This document shows positions 15,494 through 23,269 of a stretch of 29,996 nt of DNA, in pieces. A program made the position numbers and the translations under genes. The notes beneath the pieces are model-generated. The model made no database searches and was not told where the DNA came from. It worked only from the letters and a program-made list of their open reading frames with translations. Where the stretch lies: the NCBI GenBank assembly GCA_964430935.1, contig CAYSHK010000052.1, positions 1 to 29,996 on the forward strand, given 5' to 3'. Numbering within the stretch: position 1 is the stretch's first letter; each line of letters starts with the position of its first letter. The DNA is from Thermopetrobacter sp964430935 (GTDB lineage: Bacteria; Pseudomonadota; Alphaproteobacteria; Rhizobiales; Aestuariivirgaceae).

Positions 15494-16015
15494 ATGACTG
15501 ATACGGACAAGGGCCTCGGCCCCATTGTTTCCGCATCCCATCTCGCAGAAGGAAACGTTCCCGCACTATCCGAACTGGAATTCGGAATGATCCTCGCCTG
15601 GCATGCATTCGAGCGCTGGATGGTGCGCTGCATGTCCGCCGCCGGAATTCCGGGTCTGGGACCGCTCGACGTACTGGTCCTCCACGCCTCCAACCACAGG
15701 GCGCGCCCGAAGACGCTTGCGGACCTCTGTCTCGTCCTCAACGTGGAGGACACGCATCTCGTGACCTATTCGGTGCGCAAGCTCGAGAAGCTCGGGCTTG
15801 TGGAATCCGGGCGCAAGGGCAAGGAGAAGACGGTTTCCATAACGGAGATCGGCGCGCAGGCCTGCGAGCGCTACGCCCAGATCCGCGAGGAACTGCTCGT
15901 GGACACCATACGCGACTTCGGTCTCTCCGACGAATCCCTCAGCAAGATGGCGGCCCTGCTGCGCATCCTCTCCGGCCACTACGGACAGGCCGCCAGGGCG
16001 GCGGCATCCCTCTGA
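15494..16015 (+). CDS. MarR-like winged-helix transcriptional regulator (COG5631 type)
   Basis: A 173-residue predicted DNA-binding protein. It matches the pattern I know from the COG5631 'predicted transcription regulator, MarR-like' group: LSELEFGMILAWHAFERWMVRCMSAAG, LDVLVLHASNHRARPKTLADLCLVLNVEDTHLVTYSVRKLEKLGLV (about 57-103), then a wing with GRKGKEKTVSIT and a C-terminal helix region. The recognition helix is probably within VEDTHLVTYSVRKLE. It starts after AAGGAAA. Its place directly behind dctPQM suggests that it controls the TRAP genes, the divergent oxoprolinase, or both, in response to the substrate. That function is inferred from position. Confidence 0.8.
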   Translation: MTDTDKGLGPIVSASHLAEGNVPALSELEFGMILAWHAFERWMVRCMSAAGIPGLGPLDVLVLHASNHRARPKTLADLCLVLNVEDTHLVTYSVRKLEKLGLVESGRKGKEKTVSITEIGAQACERYAQIREELLVDTIRDFGLSDESLSKMAALLRILSGHYGQAARAAASL

Positions 16016-16039
16016 GGACGGACACGCCCCGGCGCGCGG

Positions 16040-16097
16040 GCGCGAGGGACGCAACCCGCCGGGAAAAGACACCCCCAGCGTCCCCCGCCGGTCGCGC
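16040..16097. terminator. Long stem-loop between convergent genes
   Basis: A contiguous left arm GCGCGAGGGACGC (16040-16052) pairs with two right segments, GCGTCCC (16078-16084) and TCGCGC (16092-16097), separated by a 7-nt bulge. It lies between the regulator gene and the convergent exported-protein gene, and may end transcription from both sides. It has no T-run. Confidence 0.35.
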
Positions 16098-16103
16098 GTG
16101 GAA

Positions 16104-16706
16104 TCACTTCGCCTGTCCGCTGGGCGGAGTCAGGTTCTGGTGCTTCGGAATGAGCCTGGCGATCTTGTCGGCGTACTCCTTGTCGGCCAGCAGCTTGCGC
16201 GCCACCTCCTCGTTGCCCTTCGGCGGAACGAGCGCCGTCAGCATGGTGACGAGCTGCTTCTTCACCTCGTCCGGAATGTTCGGGTTGGCGCGGATCTCCT
16301 CGATCTTCTTCTCCAGCTTTCCGTCCTGGTTCCGCTGGACGTAGGAAACCGCCAGACCGACGGACACGAACGAGGCCACCCAGTCCTCGATGGAATCGAA
16401 ACCGTACTTCTTGAGATCGGCCAGGATCTGGTCGCGCACCTCGGAGTTCTTCATGCCCTCGATCACGCCCATGGGACCGCTGGACTGCCCCTTGAACTTC
16501 TGATCCTTGTACTTCTCCCGCAGCAGGAGGAGGGAATCGACGGCGTTGCGCGCCTTCTCCAGCGTCAGGGGCGTCTGGTTGAGCACCTTCATGGAATGCC
16601 CGCCGGCGCCCTGCCGCTGTCCGGGCTGCTGATCCTGCGCCATGGCCGGCAGAGAGGCGAATGCCGCACCGGACATCAGCAACACCGCCGCGATGATCTT
16701 CTTCAT
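16104..16706 (-). CDS. Exported alpha-helical protein of unknown function
   Basis: A 200-residue protein I cannot assign to a named family. The N-terminus MKKIIAAVLLMSGAAFASLPAMAQD is a textbook signal peptide with an AMA site at 21-23. A short glutamine/glycine-rich linker (QQPGQRQGAGG) follows. The mature protein is helical and charged: LTLEKARNAVDSLLLLREKYKDQKF (about 48-72), VIEGMKNSEVRDQILADLKKYGF, a more hydrophobic WVASFVSVGLAVSYV, then a lysine/glutamate-rich second half ending HQNLTPPSGQAK. There is no cysteine and no visible catalytic motif. AGGAGG six bases before the ATG gives a strong start. It is divergent from the STT3-like membrane protein across a 169-nt region with a perfect inverted repeat. 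Confidence 0.8.
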   Translation of the reverse strand: MKKIIAAVLLMSGAAFASLPAMAQDQQPGQRQGAGGHSMKVLNQTPLTLEKARNAVDSLLLLREKYKDQKFKGQSSGPMGVIEGMKNSEVRDQILADLKKYGFDSIEDWVASFVSVGLAVSYVQRNQDGKLEKKIEEIRANPNIPDEVKKQLVTMLTALVPPKGNEEVARKLLADKEYADKIARLIPKHQNLTPPSGQAK

Positions 16707-16819
16707 GTCTCTTCCTCCTGAGGAAATTCACGCACGTGCCGTCCCTCGTTGTAGGACAGGAACGGAACGGGATCCAGCGCTCTTCGCTTCACAAGCGCGA
16801 TACAACCATATCTTTACCC

Positions 16820-16846
16820 GTTGCCGCCATCATAGCCGGCGGCAAC
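16820..16846. repeat. Perfect 9-bp inverted repeat in divergent control region
   Basis: GTTGCCGCC (16820-16828) and GGCGGCAAC (16838-16846) are separated by 9 nt. It lies 30 nt before the start of the membrane-protein gene. It could be an operator dyad, or a hairpin in that gene's 5' leader. Confidence 0.65.
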
Positions 16847-16875
16847 AAGAGTCTTCCGCGGGAACCTCCAAAGGC

Positions 16876-18738
16876 ATGGGCACATCGGAAACGCACCCCT
16901 CCCCCTGCCCCGTCCAGCTCAACGGCGGGTTCGAAAGGGGCGTCGCAGCCATTCTTCCGACCCCCGTCCGGGCGGCGGTCGTCCTGTGGCTGATCGTGTG
17001 CGCCATCCTGCTGGCCAAGGACCATGGAGCCCTCTCCCTAACGCTGGGGGACACCGACGACGCCATGCGGCTGGTGCAATGGCGGGCGTTTCTCGACGGC
17101 GCGGGATGGTACGATCCGAGGATCTCCCGCGTGGAACCGCCCCATGGTCTTCTCTCCCACTGGTCGCGCCTCGTGGATGCCGGTCTCCTCGTTCTCTACA
17201 GGCTGTTCGCGCTGTTCCTCCCCCACCGGGAGGCCGAGACTCTCATGCGGGCCGTATGGCCCCTGCTCTGGCTGCTGCCCGCGCTGCTCGCGCTCGTCGC
17301 CATGGCCACGCGCGCCGGCGGCCGGATGGCCGCGTGGGGCACGCTCGTCGTCGCCGCGTTCGCCGTGCAGGCGACGATCCAGTTCACGCCCGGACGCATC
17401 GACCACCACAACGTCCAGATCGCTCTGGCGCTCGGCACCCTGGCCTGCGCGCTGTGGGCGGACGCGAGCCGCCCCGCCGCCGTGGGAGCGGGCCTGCTGG
17501 GTGGTCTCGTCATGACCGTCGGACTGGAGGCCCTGCCGCTGGTCGTGGCGGCCGCCGCGATCGTGGCCCTGCGCGCAGTCGCGCTCCGGCGGCGGGAAGG
17601 CAATCCCCTCGCCGCGTTCGGCCTCGCCCTGGCCGCCTCCTCCCTTGCGGGACTGGCCGTCACGCAGCCGCCCGGAGAATGGTGGAGCCGCACGGCCTGC
17701 GATGCCATGGCGGTGAATCTCGCCGTTCCCGCAGCGACCGCCGGCCTGCTCCTGGCCGCGCTGTCCGGCCGCGCCATGAGAGGACGCGGCTTGATGGAAC
17801 GGCTGCCGTGGCTGGCGCCTGCCCCCGTGCTGGCGGGTGCTCTGTTCCTTCTGCTCGATCCGGCATGCCTGAAAGGGCCGTTCGCACGGGTGGATCCCGC
17901 CCTGTTTCCCATCTGGCTGGACACCGTGAAGGAAATCAGCGGAATCGGCGACTTCATCCGGGACGGCAAATACTCCACGCTGCTGCTGATCCATCTCTAT
18001 CCCGTCGTCGCGTTGCTCGCGGGAGGCGTGCTCGCTATCCTGCGTCCCTCCGGCATCCGTCCCGGCGTGTTCGTTCTTCTGCTCGCCGCCCATGCGCTGG
18101 CCGTGCTGCTCGGCATGAAGGCGGTACGGCTCATGTCCTACGCCATATGGCTGTCGCTGCCGGTGATGGGCGTGCTGCTCGCGGTGCTCTGGCGGAAATT
18201 CGACGTGACCATCCTGCCCCGCCGCATTCTGCTCGGCATAGCCCTTTCGCCCCTTCCGGCCCTGACCCTTTCCGCGCTGCTGTTGTCCTCCGGCGACGCT
18301 GGCGCCACCATATCCGGAAGCGCTCCCGGAAATTCCTCCGCGGCCGCCGCGGACTGCCGCGCCACGGCGGCCATCGCACCGCTGGCCGGACTGCGGGCGG
18401 GCCGCATGGCCGCCCCGATCGACATGGGCCCCGCCATTCTCGCGCTGTCGCCGCATACGGTCCTCGCGGCTCCCTACCACAGGCTGGACAGGGGGATCAT
18501 CGACAATCACGCCCTCCTTCACGGATCGCCCCGGGAGGGCCTGCGCATCGCCCTGCGCTGGAATCTGGACTACGTGGTCGTCTGCCCCTCCGCCGTCTCC
18601 GGCAAAGACGCGGGGAAGGACTCTCTCCGGGTCGCCCTCGCAGCGGGCCGCCCGCCCTTCTGGCTCCGTCCCGTCGCCATGGGGAAAACGACACCGCTGA
18701 AGGTCTACCGGGTGACGTTCCGCGGCAGCCGGGACTGA
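16876..18738 (+). CDS. STT3/GT-C-like polytopic membrane protein
   Basis: A 620-residue membrane protein with about 11-13 hydrophobic segments through residue 490 and a soluble C-terminal part. The first periplasmic loop has the acidic GDTDDAMRLVQWRAFLDGAGWYD motif (58-80), then PPHGLLSHWSRLVD (88-101), and later PGRIDHHNVQ (172-181). These resemble STT3/oligosaccharyltransferase-type GT-C enzymes, where the first-loop aspartates bind metal and lipid-linked sugar. An alphaproteobacterial family with DTDDAMRL and GRIDHHN motifs is usually annotated only as a hypothetical membrane protein. Lipid-linked glycan transfer is an inference. Two or more cysteines lie in the outer parts (ACDAM, ADCRAT). 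I chose the ATG at 16876, preceded by AAGG; upstream in-frame sequence would run into the neighbour's control region. Confidence 0.7.
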   Translation: MGTSETHPSPCPVQLNGGFERGVAAILPTPVRAAVVLWLIVCAILLAKDHGALSLTLGDTDDAMRLVQWRAFLDGAGWYDPRISRVEPPHGLLSHWSRLVDAGLLVLYRLFALFLPHREAETLMRAVWPLLWLLPALLALVAMATRAGGRMAAWGTLVVAAFAVQATIQFTPGRIDHHNVQIALALGTLACALWADASRPAAVGAGLLGGLVMTVGLEALPLVVAAAAIVALRAVALRRREGNPLAAFGLALAASSLAGLAVTQPPGEWWSRTACDAMAVNLAVPAATAGLLLAALSGRAMRGRGLMERLPWLAPAPVLAGALFLLLDPACLKGPFARVDPALFPIWLDTVKEISGIGDFIRDGKYSTLLLIHLYPVVALLAGGVLAILRPSGIRPGVFVLLLAAHALAVLLGMKAVRLMSYAIWLSLPVMGVLLAVLWRKFDVTILPRRILLGIALSPLPALTLSALLLSSGDAGATISGSAPGNSSAAAADCRATAAIAPLAGLRAGRMAAPIDMGPAILALSPHTVLAAPYHRLDRGIIDNHALLHGSPREGLRIALRWNLDYVVVCPSAVSGKDAGKDSLRVALAAGRPPFWLRPVAMGKTTPLKVYRVTFRGSRD

Positions 18739-18767
18739 ACCGCCTCCATACCGGCCCATGACGGAAA

Positions 18768-18796
18768 GGCCCGGCCGCGACTGGCGCGACCGGGCC
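18768..18796 (-). terminator. Terminator hairpin of the aap operon
   Basis: On the minus strand, GGCCCGGTCGCG and CGCGGCCGGGCC form a 12-bp stem with one T-G wobble and a 5-nt loop, followed by TTTCC. On the plus strand the same position is a C-A mismatch, so the structure favours the minus-strand aap transcript. It may also serve the convergent membrane-protein gene. Confidence 0.65.
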
Positions 18797-18821
18797 CACC
18801 GGAAAACCGGGATCCGCCGGT

Positions 18822-19592
18822 TCAGTGCAGGATCTGGGAGAGGAACAGCTTCGTGCGGTCGCTCTTCGGATTCGTGAAGAACTCCTCTGGCTCGTTCTGC
18901 TCCACGATCTGCCCGGCATCCATGAAGATGACCCGGTTGGCCACCTGACGGGCGAAGCCCATCTCGTGGGTCACCACCAGCATGGTCATGCCGGACTCGG
19001 CGAGATCCACCATCACGTCCAGCACTTCCTTGATCATCTCCGGATCCAGCGCCGAAGTGGGTTCGTCGAAAAGCATGATCTTCGGGCTCATGCACAGCGA
19101 GCGCGCGATGGCCACACGCTGCTGCTGGCCGCCGGAGAGCTGTCCCGGATACTTGTTGGCCTGCTCCGGGATCTTCACCTTTTCGAGGAAGTGCATGGCG
19201 ATCTCCTCGGCCTCCTTCTTGGGCATGCGCTTCACCCAGATGGGAGCCAGGGTGCAGTTCTCCAGCACCGTCAGATGCGGAAAGAGGTTGAAGTGCTGGA
19301 AGACCATCCCCACCTCGCGGCGGATCTCCTCGATCTTCTTGACGTCCTCGGTGAGTTCCACGCCGTCGACGACGATCTTGCCGGCCTGATGCTCCTCCAG
19401 CCTGTTGATGCAGCGGATCATCGTGGACTTGCCGGAGCCCGAAGGACCGCAGATGACGATGCGTTCGCCGCGGTACACCGTCAGATTGATGTCGCGCAGC
19501 ACGTGGAAGTCGCCGTACCATTTGTTGACGTCGATCATCTCGATGGCGACGTCGTCGGAGATTTCCATCTTCTTGGCAGTGTTCTCAGCCAT
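18822..19592 (-). CDS. aapP: General L-amino acid ABC transporter ATP-binding protein AapP
   Basis: A 256-residue ABC ATPase that powers amino-acid uptake from the cytoplasmic face. It has Walker A GPSGSGKST (49-57), the Q-loop MVFQHFNLF (Gln99), signature LSGGQQQR (152-159), Walker B IMLFDEP (172-178) and the H-loop VVTHE (His209). The sequence is typical of the polar amino-acid class (GlnQ/AapP/BztD), including KWYGDFHVLRDINL at the start and a short C-terminus without a regulatory domain. It is the last gene of aapJQMP, 15 nt after aapM, with AAGGAC before the ATG. A terminator follows. Confidence 0.95.
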   Translation of the reverse strand: MAENTAKKMEISDDVAIEMIDVNKWYGDFHVLRDINLTVYRGERIVICGPSGSGKSTMIRCINRLEEHQAGKIVVDGVELTEDVKKIEEIRREVGMVFQHFNLFPHLTVLENCTLAPIWVKRMPKKEAEEIAMHFLEKVKIPEQANKYPGQLSGGQQQRVAIARSLCMSPKIMLFDEPTSALDPEMIKEVLDVMVDLAESGMTMLVVTHEMGFARQVANRVIFMDAGQIVEQNEPEEFFTNPKSDRTKLFLSQILH

Positions 19593-19607
19593 TGTCCTTG
19601 GGCTCCC

Positions 19608-20756
19608 CTAGCGTTTGTGCCCGGTGTGCAGGTAGTTTTCCATGAAAATCGAGTAGCGCGACATGCCGAAACAGAACATCCAGTACGTCAGCGCCAGGAA
19701 CAGATAGGCCGTCGGTGCGGTCGTCGGCGTCGCCCACTTCGCGTCCGCAAGCGCGCTCTGCACGATGCCCAGAAGATCCATCAGGCCGATGATGGAAACC
19801 AGCGAGGTATCCTTGAACAGCCCGATGAAGGTGTTCACGATGCCCGGAATGACCATCTTCAGGGCCTGCGGAAGAATGACCAGACGCATCATCTGCCAGT
19901 AGGTCAGTCCCAGCGCCATGGCCCCTTCGTACTGTCCCTTCGGGATCGCCTGCAGACCGCCGCGCACCACCTCGGCCATGTAGGCGGCGGAGAAGAGCGC
20001 GACGCCGACCAGAGGACGGACCACCTTGTCCAGCGTCACGCCCTCGGGCAGGAAGAGCGGCAGCATCACCGACGACATGAACAGCACGGTGATCAGCGGC
20101 ACGCCCCGCCAGAACTCGATGAAGATGATCGACACCAGCCGCACCACCGGCATCTTCGACTGCCTTCCCAGCGCCAGAAGCACGCCCAGCGGAAGGGAGG
20201 TCACGATGCCGGTGATGGCGATGACCAGCGTCAGCAGCAGCCCGCCCCATTTGGTCGTCTCCACGACCGGCAGGTTCAGGGACGGCGCGCCGTAGAGCAT
20301 CAGGTAGGCGAACACCGGAAAGGCGACCAGAAGCAGAAGTCCGTTGAGCCGCTTGTACGGCACCGCCGGAATGAGCATCGGCACCAGCAGGACGATGCCG
20401 ACGATGTACGTCAGTTTCACGCGCCACTGCTCGGCGACGGGATAGAAGCCGAACATGAACTGGTTGAAGCGCGCCCTGACGAAGGCCCAGCAGGCTCCCA
20501 CCTCCATGCCATCCCTGGGCAGACAGGCGTTGCGGTCCTTGCCTTCCCAGACGGCGTCGAGCACGGCGAACTGCACCAGATTGCTGAAGATCAACCAGAT
20601 GATGTACAGCCCGATGAACGTGAGGATGGTGTTCCACCAGTTGGAGAACAGGTTCTCGCGCATCCATCCCAGCACGCCGGTCGTGGCGGGGGGCGGAGGC
20701 TTGGGCGGCAGCATCTCCGTGCGGTGGAAGCTGATCTTGTGCTGTTTTCCGGTCAT
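19608..20756 (-). CDS. aapM: General L-amino acid ABC transporter permease AapM
   Basis: A 382-residue inner-membrane permease. An N-terminal cytoplasmic part (MTGKQHKISFHRTEMLPPKPPPP) matches the long AapM/BztC form. Hydrophobic segments follow, with a large loop around residues 72-105. The conserved ABC permease (HisM/EAA) domain is in the C-terminal half, with FWRGVPLITVLFM (215-227) and the EAA loop EVVRGGLQAIPKGQYEGAMALGLT (262-285), which contacts AapP. The extra N-terminal helices and length distinguish Aap/Bzt permeases from simple GlnP-like ones. It follows aapQ by 3 nt, so the two are probably co-translated to give a 1:1 heterodimer. Confidence 0.94.
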   Translation of the reverse strand: MTGKQHKISFHRTEMLPPKPPPPATTGVLGWMRENLFSNWWNTILTFIGLYIIWLIFSNLVQFAVLDAVWEGKDRNACLPRDGMEVGACWAFVRARFNQFMFGFYPVAEQWRVKLTYIVGIVLLVPMLIPAVPYKRLNGLLLLVAFPVFAYLMLYGAPSLNLPVVETTKWGGLLLTLVIAITGIVTSLPLGVLLALGRQSKMPVVRLVSIIFIEFWRGVPLITVLFMSSVMLPLFLPEGVTLDKVVRPLVGVALFSAAYMAEVVRGGLQAIPKGQYEGAMALGLTYWQMMRLVILPQALKMVIPGIVNTFIGLFKDTSLVSIIGLMDLLGIVQSALADAKWATPTTAPTAYLFLALTYWMFCFGMSRYSIFMENYLHTGHKR

Positions 20757-20759
20757 GGC

Positions 20760-21953
20760 CTAGCGCTCCACCAGTCTCATCTTGGCGTTGTACCAGTTCA
20801 TGAATGCCGACGTCGCCAGCGACAGCGACAGATAGATGAGCATCCACAGACCGATGATCTCGATGGCCTGCCCCGTCTGGTTGAGGATCGTGCCGCCGAC
20901 GGCAACGAGGTCCGGATAGGCGATGGCCACCGCCAGCGACGAGTTCTTGGTCAGGTTCAGGTACTGGCTGGTCAGCGGCGGAATGATCACGCGCATGGCC
21001 TGCGGGATGACCACGAGGCGCAGCATCTGCCCGCGGGTCAGCCCCAGCGCCAGCGCCGCCTCCGTCTGGCCGTGGGAGACCGCCTGGATGCCGGCGCGGA
21101 CGATCTCGCCGATGAAGGCGGCCGTGTAGATGGACAGCGCGAGCAGCATCGCCACGAATTCCGGAATGATGCGCATGCCGCCGCGGAAGTTGAAGCCCTT
21201 CAGCGCCGGATAGTCGAAATGCACCGGATTGCCCGCGACCAGCGACACGAGGAAATAGGTGGCCACGGGCAGGCCGACGATCAGCCCCAGGGCCGTCCAG
21301 CCCACCGGAAACGGCTGTCCCGTCTCCATCTGGCGTTTCTTGGCCCAGCGGGCCACGAACCAGGTTCCGATGAGGCCCGCGACGAACGCGAAGACCACGA
21401 ACCACCATGCGTCCGTGAACAGCGGCTTGGGCGAATAGACGCCGCGGTTGTTGATGAACACGCCCGCCACCTCGATCGACTGGCGCGGCCCCGGCAGGGG
21501 TTTCAGCACCACGTTGTACCAGACGAAGATCTGGAGCAGCAGCGGTATGTTCCGGAAGAACTCGACGTATCCCGCGGCCAGTCTGGAGATGACCCAGTTG
21601 TGGGACAGCCGCATGATGCCGATGATGAACCCCAGGATCGTGGCGAAGATGATGCCGATGAACGACAGGACCAGGGTGTTCAGAAGGCCTGCGAGAAAGG
21701 CCTTTCCGTACGAGGAGGCCTCCGTGTACTCGAGAAACAGCACCTGGTTGATGCCGAAACCCGCGGTCGTGCTGAGAAAGCCGAAACCGGAGGCGATCTT
21801 GCGCTGTTCCAGGTTGTGAACGGTGTTCTGGAAGATGGTCCAGAAAGCCCATGCGAGAACGGCGATCAGCAGGGCCTGCGACAGCAGCGCGCGGACCCTG
21901 GGATTGTTCCACAAGGGCACCTTGGCTTCCGCATGCTCGCTTGCGGCGCTCAT
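20760..21953 (-). CDS. aapQ: General L-amino acid ABC transporter permease AapQ
   Basis: A 397-residue permease that pairs with AapM. Features: a first transmembrane helix at about 24-42, the ASGFGFLSTTAGFGINQ stretch (55-70) typical of the family, FFRNIPLLLQIFVWYN (132-147), and a large middle insertion (about 155-250) containing two more hydrophobic segments, diagnostic for AapQ/BztB. The EAA loop EIVRAGIQAVSHGQTEAALALGLT is at 282-305, then IPQAMRVIIPPLTSQYLNLTKNSSLA. It follows aapJ after a 296-nt gap with a strong hairpin, and leads tightly into aapM. Confidence 0.94.
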   Translation of the reverse strand: MSAASEHAEAKVPLWNNPRVRALLSQALLIAVLAWAFWTIFQNTVHNLEQRKIASGFGFLSTTAGFGINQVLFLEYTEASSYGKAFLAGLLNTLVLSFIGIIFATILGFIIGIMRLSHNWVISRLAAGYVEFFRNIPLLLQIFVWYNVVLKPLPGPRQSIEVAGVFINNRGVYSPKPLFTDAWWFVVFAFVAGLIGTWFVARWAKKRQMETGQPFPVGWTALGLIVGLPVATYFLVSLVAGNPVHFDYPALKGFNFRGGMRIIPEFVAMLLALSIYTAAFIGEIVRAGIQAVSHGQTEAALALGLTRGQMLRLVVIPQAMRVIIPPLTSQYLNLTKNSSLAVAIAYPDLVAVGGTILNQTGQAIEIIGLWMLIYLSLSLATSAFMNWYNAKMRLVER

Positions 21954-22249
21954 GGTGAAATCCCCTCTCTCGGGATGCCTGCATCAGGATTGAAACGGAA
22001 TCGGCGCCCGGTCCGCCCTTCGTGCGGAACGCCCCCCTTCCCGGACGCCGGCCCGGAGGATCCGGATGTGAGAACGGCGAACGTCCCTCCGCGCGGCGGT
22101 TTCCCGCATGAATGGAGTTTCGAGCCCCTCGGTCGCATGGAGCCGCCCCCGTCGCCGTTTCGTGTGTATTGCCGGCAAACAATGCGGCCCGGCCGGCGGA
22201 ACGCGCACGGAGCGCCCCTCCGCCGGCCGGAACCGGTCTTCATGTCCGA
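21954..22249 (-). other. aapJ-aapQ intergenic region
   Basis: A 296-nt spacer inside the operon. It holds a large stem-loop at 22189-22230 listed separately. I see no reading frame or convincing internal promoter in the rest, so its length is unexplained beyond the hairpin. Confidence 0.4.
22189..22230 (-). terminator. Large hairpin after aapJ (attenuator or mRNA stabiliser)
   Basis: A perfect 12-bp stem (CCGGCCGGCGGA at 22189-22200, TCCGCCGGCCGG at 22219-22230) encloses a further GCGC/GCGC stem with a 5-nt loop. It starts 20 nt after the aapJ stop. No T-run follows on the minus strand. It probably protects the aapJ message or partly stops transcription, so that the binding protein exceeds the permeases. 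Confidence 0.7.
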
Positions 22250-23269
22250 TCAGCGGATGGGCGGGGCATACATGATGCCGCCCTTGTTCCACAGGGCGTT
22301 CAGGCCGCGGGCCAGCCCCAGCGGGGTCTTCGGACCGACGTTGCGGTCGTAGGACTCGCCGTAGTTGCCCACCTGCTTGATGATGTTGTAGGCCCAGCTG
22401 TTGGACACGCCGAGATTCTCGCCGAAGTTGCCCTCGACACCCAGCAGACGCTTGATGGCCGGGTTGTTGGACTTCTTCATCTCGTCGACGTTCTTGGAAG
22501 TCACGCCCAGCTCCTCGGCGTTGACCATGGCGAACAGCGTCCACTTCACGAGATCGAACCACTGGTCGTCGCCCTGACGGACCACCGGACCCAGCGGCTC
22601 CTTGGAGATGATCTCGGGCAGCACGATGTGCTCGTCCGGATTCTTCAGCTTCAGACGCTGCGCGGCGAGGCCGGAGCGGTCGGTGGTGTAGACGTCGCAG
22701 CGGCCCTCGTCATAGGCCTTGACCACCTCGTCGGCCTTCTCGAAGGCAACCACCTCGTACTGCATCTTGTGCGAGCGGAAGAAGTCGGCGACGTTCAGCT
22801 CGGTGGTGGTGCCGGTATTGGTGCAGACCGCGGCGCCGTTGAGCTGCATGGCGGAGGTCACGCCCAGGGACTTGCGGACCATGAAGCCCTGGCCGTCGTA
22901 GTAGTTGACGCCGGCGAAGTTCAGGCCCAGCGCGGTGTCGCGGGTGGCCGTCCAGGTGGTGTTGCGGGACAGAAGGTCGATCTCGCCGGACTGCAGCGCG
23001 GTGAAACGCTCCTTGGCGGACAGCGGGGTGAACTTCACCTTGCTCGCGTCGCCGAAGACGGCGGCGGCCACGGCACGGCACAGATCGACGTCGATACCGG
23101 TCCAGTTGCCCTTGTCGTCGGGATTGGAGAATCCCGGCAGGCCCTGGGACACGCCGCACTGGACGAAGCCCTTGGCCTTGACGTCCTGAAGGGTGCCGGC
23201 GGAGGCGGCGGTCACGGCGGCCACGGACACGGCGGCGCCAAGAGCAATCGAAAGCAGAGTGCGTTTCAT
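22250..23269 (-). CDS. aapJ: General L-amino acid ABC transporter binding protein AapJ
   Basis: A 339-residue periplasmic solute-binding protein of family 3. The signal peptide MKRTLLSIALGAAVSVAAVT ends ASA at 22-24, before GTLQDVKAKGFVQCGVSQGLPGFS. Further landmarks are GIDVDLCRAVAAAVFGD, PLSAKERFTALQSGEIDLLSRNTTWT, TRDTALGLNFAGVNYYDGQGFMV, GAAVCTNTGTTTE and EGRCDVYTTDRSGLAAQR. The length (about 340 rather than 250) and the C-terminal GVEGNFGENLGVSNSWAYNIIKQVGNYGE region identify the AapJ/BztA class, which binds a broad range of L-amino acids. Four cysteines in the mature part may form two disulfides. AAGGA precedes the ATG. It is first in the operon, with a long leader upstream. Confidence 0.96.
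   Translation of the reverse strand: MKRTLLSIALGAAVSVAAVTAASAGTLQDVKAKGFVQCGVSQGLPGFSNPDDKGNWTGIDVDLCRAVAAAVFGDASKVKFTPLSAKERFTALQSGEIDLLSRNTTWTATRDTALGLNFAGVNYYDGQGFMVRKSLGVTSAMQLNGAAVCTNTGTTTELNVADFFRSHKMQYEVVAFEKADEVVKAYDEGRCDVYTTDRSGLAAQRLKLKNPDEHIVLPEIISKEPLGPVVRQGDDQWFDLVKWTLFAMVNAEELGVTSKNVDEMKKSNNPAIKRLLGVEGNFGENLGVSNSWAYNIIKQVGNYGESYDRNVGPKTPLGLARGLNALWNKGGIMYAPPIR

Noticed and set aside
18825..22352. Very long plus-strand open frame across the aap operon
   Set aside because: It spans several real minus-strand genes and the spacers between them. Composition is His/Gln/Asp/Arg-rich with no domain.
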